From CAYMKL01 sp964390805 (GTDB lineage Bacteria > Chloroflexota > Anaerolineae > VGOG01), in assembly GCA_964390805.1 (NCBI GenBank), contig CAYMKL010000008.1, forward strand, positions 1 through 64,000: a stretch of 64,000 bases of DNA, given 5' to 3'. A program made the position numbers and the translations under genes. Below, one piece after another: positions 61,101 through 64,000 of the stretch. A model generated the notes under the pieces. The model did no database searches. It was not told the origin of the DNA and was given only the letters and a program-made list of their open reading frames with translations. Position 1 is the stretch's first letter, and every line of letters starts with the position of its first letter.

Positions 61101-63960
61101 GCTGGACATCGGTGCCGTCGGAGGCGATGCTGAAAATCTCGTCGTTCACGCTCTCCACGTCCGAGGCAAAGACGATGCCGCTTCGTATATATGTTGATGA
61201 AGCGGCGTCGTTGCCGGGGCACCAGGCCCGCCCCGGCAGGTTGACGTTCTCCGCTCCGTTGGAGGTCAGGGCCGCCGGATTGCTCCCATCGTCGTCCATC
61301 AGCCACAGCTCGTTGTTCCCGCTGCGGCCCGAGGTGAAGACGATTTGCCCGCCGTCGGGCGACCAGGCCGGGTTCTGATCGTTAGCCGTGCTGCTGGCGG
61401 TGAGATTGACCGGCTCGGCCGGCTCGAGTCGCAGCCGATTGCCGCCCGGGCTCGCGGCGAAGGCGGGTACGGTGATCAGGGCGTGCTCGTCAGCTACGAC
61501 TGTGCCGCTCTGCACCACCACCGAATCCGACACGCGCTCGTTCTCCCAGGCGTAGCTGTGGCCGGGCGTGACCACGAAGTGCTGAAGCCGCCGCAGGGTC
61601 ACGTCTACTGTGGCATCGCCCCCATCGTTGGTGCGAATGACCAGCTCGTAGAGGTCGGCGGTGTCGGTGGGCGGGCCGGCGAAGACTTCGGCGAGCTCAG
61701 TCGAGCCGTTGTTCACCGACGACGACCACTCCAGGCGGCAGTTGCGGCAGCCAGTGGAGGTGGCCGGGTCGTCGCTATTGGAGGCGTTGGAGAAGCCGGG
61801 GAAGCTCTCGTTTCTGGGGAAGTTGAAGTCGGTGAGAGTGAAGTTGACGTGGTCGGCCACGAAGCCGGGCCAACTGTGACCGGCCCCATCGAAGACGCCG
61901 ACGAAGCCGTGTCGTCCGTCCTCCAGAGCCGGGTACCAGGGGAGCCCCTGCGTCTCCCAGTCAATGGTGTTGTCGTTCTGGCCGTGATGGTCGGCCAGGA
62001 AGGGCAGCTCGGCGCCGGGGTTATCGGCGACCCAGTCCTGCAGGTTGTACCAGTCCCAGATGCCGGGGCCGTGGTTGGTGGCGATGTTCTCCTCTGGAGT
62101 GCCCCATCGCTCGTCCACATTTGTCACCCAGTTCGAGCCGCCCGCATCGCCCGAGGTGGCGAAGTTGGTCATGCCGCTCTCAGCGTATATGGCGGCGAAG
62201 AGGTCGCCCTGGCGGAGGCCGAAATCCAGCGTTCCGCTGCCGCCCATGGACCCGCCCCATAGGTAAACGCGGTTCGGGTCCACGTTGAACTGGCTGATGA
62301 CCCAATCAATGATCTGCTCCAGCCGCTGCTCGGTGTAGTTGACGATCAGCCCATCGCGCAGAGGAGCCTCGTGGCCCAGCAGCTCGCCGAAGCCGTACCA
62401 CCAGGTGTTGCTGCGGTCGTCGGGGAAGACCTGGATGGTCGGCCAGTCGTAGTCCGTGCCGGCGCTGGCGCTCCAAGGCAGGCGGTAGCTGCCGGTGTAG
62501 GCGTGCAGGTGAAGGAGCAGAGGCCAGGGATCGCCGCTACCATTCGCCGAGCGAATGGCGTCGTAGCCGGGCGGCACGCCAACGTAGAAGTTGTAGGCGT
62601 AGCCCTCGTAGGTCGGGTTCCACTGGTGATAATCCATGAACTGCGTGTAGACCCAGCCGCTGTCCGTGCCGTTGGTCCAGACGCGCACCGGCTGGGGCGT
62701 GGCCTCGCTCTCTGCCACGCCAGCCGTCAGCGCGTTCTCGGCGGAAAAGTCCTGCCGGTTCTCGTTATCCTCGACGAGGGACGTGACAGCGTAGTAGGCA
62801 GGTCCAGCGCCGGCCGAGTAGGAGCGAAGCGACGTATCGAGGCCAAGCGGGTTGCCCATGGAGCCTCTCGCTTGGTTTCGATACGCTGCGCTACTCAACC
62901 GGCGCTCGCTCGACCCGTCGTCGTGGACAGTGTACACGAACAGCCCCCGCCCCTCAGGCAATGGAGCGCTGTCGTCTTCAATGATGAAGCGCGTCTGGCC
63001 GATGGGTGAGCAATCGCTGCCCGCCGAGCAGCCCACGTCCTCGTGCTCGTAGTAGCCGGAGCCGGCAGGGACTTCGGCCAGCAAAGTCGCATCGTCCAGA
63101 TTCGATGCTGTGATGGGCTCATCGTGGCGATAGACCCGATATGCCTCACTGGCGTCGCCGGAGCCGATCTCGTCCCAGGTGATGAAGGTCTGGCCGGAGT
63201 TGTGGAAGACCTCCAGGCCGCTGGCCTGGGCTGGCCGGTTCGGGTTTGGCCCCTCGTAGGTGATCTGGAGATAGGGCCGCAGCTCGGCGTTGGCCGACTC
63301 GCTGGAGTTGGCGGTGTACAGTGCATCCTCGATGTGCGGCAGCAGCAGGCCGCTGTTAGCCGCTGGATTGGTCACCCAATCCTGCACCGCCGCCGTCACG
63401 TCCCATTCCGCCCAGAAGTAGGTCCACTGGCTGTGGGTGCCGAAGTAGGCCCGGTCCAGCTCCGGCCCGATGACGGTGTTCAGGTCGCCTGCCCCAGTGT
63501 TCGACCAGGGAACGCCGGACTGACGGCGGTTGAAGGTGGCCTCATCCTCATCCCAGAGGCCCAATCCGTCGGGATCGAGGATCTGGTGCGCCGTCTCGTA
63601 CACGTCACAGTTGCAGTGGGCGTACACGTAGAGATGCAGACTCGCGCTGCGGACGGTGGTGGTCACGGGCAGGGTGGAGACGTCGAAATAGAGCAGCGCC
63701 CAGGCGTCGTAGCCGCCCCCGCTGCGCATGATGAGCGTGGTGCCGTTGTTGGCGCCCCAGTCGGGGTGCAGGCCGTCCAGCGTAGTGTCCATCGTGCTGG
63801 CCGGATATTCGGCCGTGCTGTTGGCCCCCCAGCGCTCGGTGACCAGGCTGGGGGTCTCCGCCGCGTTTGACGACAAGGCCATATTCTCAGCCTGAATGGT
63901 GATGATGAGCAGAGATGCCAGCACCAGAACAGTGAATAGTCCAACGCGAGTCGTTTTCAT
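55174..63960 (-). CDS. 2,928-residue multi-enzyme protein with internal dockerin
   Basis: Exported, signal peptide (about 1-25). Modules: DNRLRE-like domain (about 35-240); FN3-like (about 245-370); an alpha/beta hydrolase esterase (about 400-720) with nucleophile Ser in GGSMGGSG (about 570-577); a TolB/PD40-like propeller (about 850-1135, repeats of xWSPDGxxIxF); a GH18 chitinase-like domain (about 1150-1560) with DGIDIDWEYP, catalytic Glu near 1292; a beta-helix (about 1600-1990); a GHL-type putative glycosidase (about 2040-2440); a dockerin (about 2443-2503, GDLDGDYDVDIADIML, HWGEDC); then a linker and a C-terminal domain (about 2540-2928) of unknown fold. AAAGGAGG before ATG. The dockerin is placed inside, so modules lie on both sides of the cohesin contact. 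It is the last gene before the right edge. Confidence 0.88.
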   Translation of the reverse strand: MKTTRVGLFTVLVLASLLIITIQAENMALSSNAAETPSLVTERWGANSTAEYPASTMDTTLDGLHPDWGANNGTTLIMRSGGGYDAWALLYFDVSTLPVTTTVRSASLHLYVYAHCNCDVYETAHQILDPDGLGLWDEDEATFNRRQSGVPWSNTGAGDLNTVIGPELDRAYFGTHSQWTYFWAEWDVTAAVQDWVTNPAANSGLLLPHIEDALYTANSSESANAELRPYLQITYEGPNPNRPAQASGLEVFHNSGQTFITWDEIGSGDASEAYRVYRHDEPITASNLDDATLLAEVPAGSGYYEHEDVGCSAGSDCSPIGQTRFIIEDDSAPLPEGRGLFVYTVHDDGSSERRLSSAAYRNQARGSMGNPLGLDTSLRSYSAGAGPAYYAVTSLVEDNENRQDFSAENALTAGVAESEATPQPVRVWTNGTDSGWVYTQFMDYHQWNPTYEGYAYNFYVGVPPGYDAIRSANGSGDPWPLLLHLHAYTGSYRLPWSASAGTDYDWPTIQVFPDDRSNTWWYGFGELLGHEAPLRDGLIVNYTEQRLEQIIDWVISQFNVDPNRVYLWGGSMGGSGTLDFGLRQGDLFAAIYAESGMTNFATSGDAGGSNWVTNVDERWGTPEENIATNHGPGIWDWYNLQDWVADNPGAELPFLADHHGQNDNTIDWETQGLPWYPALEDGRHGFVGVFDGAGHSWPGFVADHVNFTLTDFNFPRNESFPGFSNASNSDDPATSTGCRNCRLEWSSSVNNGSTELAEVFAGPPTDTADLYELVIRTNDGGDATVDVTLRRLQHFVVTPGHSYAWENERVSDSVVVQSGTVVADEHALITVPAFAASPGGNRLRLEPAEPVNLTASSTANDQNPAWSPDGGQIVFTSGRSGNNELWLMDDDGSNPAALTSNGAENVNLPGRAWCPGNDAASSTYIRSGIVFASDVESVNDEIFSIASDGTDVQRLTTTDALNWEPSWSPDCSQIVFQSDRSGNWDIWRMNADGSSPVQLTAEPADDWEPNWSPDGTNIVFQSLRSGNWDLWTMDVNGGSLTNVTDDAASLTAEDTDPSWSPDGEWIVYSSDRGGDDGSLWAIEASGGTPIQITDNPAYDGAPSWSPDGHRIAFESVRSGNLDIWVVDAPVAPSRTATPTATPTPTPTPTLDPSAPSLHFVAYFVEWGVYDRDYVPADAPADWLTQINYAFIEPEDVNSDGYYECSLYDTWAAEEKPMQRLVPSTNTGANEHLGTLNQFWVLRRNYPDLQLLMSIGGWTLSYPFPTIAADPAHREHFAQSCVQFMDEKGFDGIDIDWEYPTTADTDNFTALLQDFRQELDALGDVTGRYYPLTIAGPAGPANIAAMDIPAIAPLLDWVNVMTYDFNGGWGDHTGHNAPLYDSTEDPFSPSWNGDAAIQTWLEDMTVDKLHLGMPYYGRAFQHLGNEAPNPTYPGRFAAVTPGDYAWGTWDASGVFDYWDIVNRFAGSFQETTDPIPVLNGYTRYWDAEQQVPFVFHPDAIGPTGQELWLSYDDPQSVTGKANRAQSLGLGGVFIWELSQEGNPGAAEYPLSEAIATALAQEPSPTPTATPTPIHTPTPTPTATSTATPTSTPTNSPISTDPCAPLPPPTGPTVTVSTVTELQNAVNSAASGDTILVADGVYDLNGVYLWFDVPNVTLRSVSGNRESVILDGNYVTGEIVQIVASNVTIADLTLREAYYHPIHVMSTSSADTTGTLIYNVHIVDPGQQAIKINPYTGQNALYFPDSGVIACSHIELTDAGRPHIRDNCYTGGVDAHQARDWIIRDNLIEGFWCDSGLSEHGIHLWRSCRDTLVERNELRNNGRGIGFGLATSGDGIRTYPDDPCPGAGGGYVDHYGGIIRNNFIFANDGGLFASGAGFDCGICLWQACGAQVLHNTVVSTQAPFSSIEWRFDHTDVDIINNLVSHNLMDRGGTAFRDGNLEAQPLSLFVDGANGDLHLAGTADAAIDHGVLLSVGLCDDDYDGDARPIGPAPDVGADEYGVPSVTATPTATPTPGTPTATATPTATPTAMATPTPTPTGTLTPSRREFPDTNDGIHVFNDQLAGWSMTEAQFQFAGTHYAGTQKMIRSHTQHLRTYNPDFIVLHYRLGLALGYRGTDASCNPTGSYINIIEGDNWVQEWPGEAVVQDSWFFPYAGSDRVLQCTWGWYLMELDDPGWRAYWMGEVLRQLAANENDALFADSFSVPNVMGGSTYEPDLPAYDPAFESEWSTRIENFTDYVQAQFAGQYGFIPNVGYWVTTRNTTNYSDVDGIMIEGFSEWGTGNPFALSDWQLQMNRILSLTNLDKVLILQSYVDETDVEDRLFNLANYLLVKGVHSFINMDLGLSPEWFPEYEIPIGSPLDPLPTDIDDYLDPSGLYRRDYTNGLALVNPGSVARTIDLGGTYYLATPSGGGLLPSDADTSAWTVSYTPVTNVTLNPHRGVILLVMPPCDLEGDLDGDYDVDIADIMLVASLWHTAVGHEDYNPDYDLDGNGKIDIVDIMLVAVHWGEDCTEPTPTPTSTPTPTFTTTPTPTFTPSGLIQSTDLVYQGAFAYPPGGDWAYSGHALAYYPEGDPSGPADGYPGSLYAAAHAWYDLVGEITIPEPVIADDFDDLPQASVLRALADITEGWKDNCTYNDDCIYREVDGLEYLSNINKIVWNLRDWYNVAGYDQDSLGWSELDMTGAQGVWHIGERGDNDFHNAKTCDYLFKAPESFASENLGGKWLIAGNHRGAGAFGGSQGPTLYALAPWEDGLASHAIDGNPPESGQNLDALALLYYPEIYPECLNDPDECYFPNYRPKDDWGGGAWVQTADKSGILIFGRKGLGDNCYGTPEECGGDACDPYKGYHAYPYEPQILFYDPGELEDVIAGTKEPWEVVPYEVYRPLSEVIDQECATLGAAAYDQQRGLLYVTEQTAGPWGETVVHVWEVGGDM
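62838..62920. repeat. Repeat insertion of the TTCGATACG family inside the giant gene
   Basis: Contains GGTTTCGATACGCTGCGCTACTCAACCGGCGCTCG, which matches the intergenic elements at 2190-2290 and about 32405-32600. In frame, the stretch gives GNPLGLDTSLRSYSAGAGPA, before the esterase domain. Confidence 0.7.
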
Positions 63961-64000
63961 GACTTTGCCTCCTTTGCTTTGACCTAGTCGGGGACCTGGG

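Overview
The window most likely comes from a GC-rich, Gram-positive-like or monoderm-type environmental bacterium of the Chloroflexota (Anaerolineae-like). This is inferred from the archaeal-type ATP-dependent DNA ligase, the many Thr-Pro linkers in secreted proteins, and the abundance of short palindromic repeats, some lying inside genes. No rRNA or taxonomic marker is present, so the assignment is tentative.

Left part (1-21.5 kb), mostly intracellular functions. It holds an ATP-dependent DNA ligase, pdxA with an in-frame repeat insertion, and a secreted LysM/glycoside-hydrolase protein. A signalling operon follows (5.9-12.9 kb): metallo-beta-lactamase fold protein, cNMP-binding HD-GYP protein, two related coiled-coil proteins (one membrane-anchored with an SH3b-like end), histidine kinase, receiver-PAS-HD-GYP protein and a Ras/Rab-like small GTPase. 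It is preceded by an array of six 10-bp operator-like sites. Next comes a cobalamin riboswitch controlling a BtuF-BtuC-BtuD type transporter. On the minus strand lie a class III cyclase with an outside discoidin-like domain, a PDZ protein, an AmrS-like radical SAM enzyme and a CooC-like ATPase. A complete RNase P RNA with its own promoter follows, then a possible further structured RNA and a terminator.

Right part (21.5-64 kb), a cohesin-dockerin locus almost entirely on the minus strand. I count ten intact dockerins, at least three decayed ones and four cohesin-like domains. Two cohesin proteins end in a membrane anchor and could hold dockerin proteins on the cell surface. A papain-family protease carries both a cohesin and a dockerin, so it could act as a chain-forming adaptor. 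The other dockerin carriers are a second papain-family protease, a snapalysin/matrixin-like metalloprotease, a GH9 enzyme, a DUF4091/GH123-like enzyme, two beta-helix proteins, a small YD-repeat protein next to a large RHS protein, a 144-residue protein, and a 2,928-residue protein with esterase, TolB-like propeller, GH18 and beta-helix modules. The set looks like a cell-surface protease and glycosidase complex rather than a classical cellulosome.

Regulation visible in the sequence: a c-di-GMP-I riboswitch with a terminator lies before the metalloprotease gene, and two near-identical leader RNAs with promoter and terminator lie before two other surface-protein genes. Two HD-GYP proteins, candidates for c-di-GMP breakdown, are encoded in the same window, so c-di-GMP may link the signalling operon to the surface complex (inference). 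Dockerin-coding ends are nearly identical at DNA level, some are broken, and small palindromic elements are inserted in frame in several genes, which points to active module shuffling.
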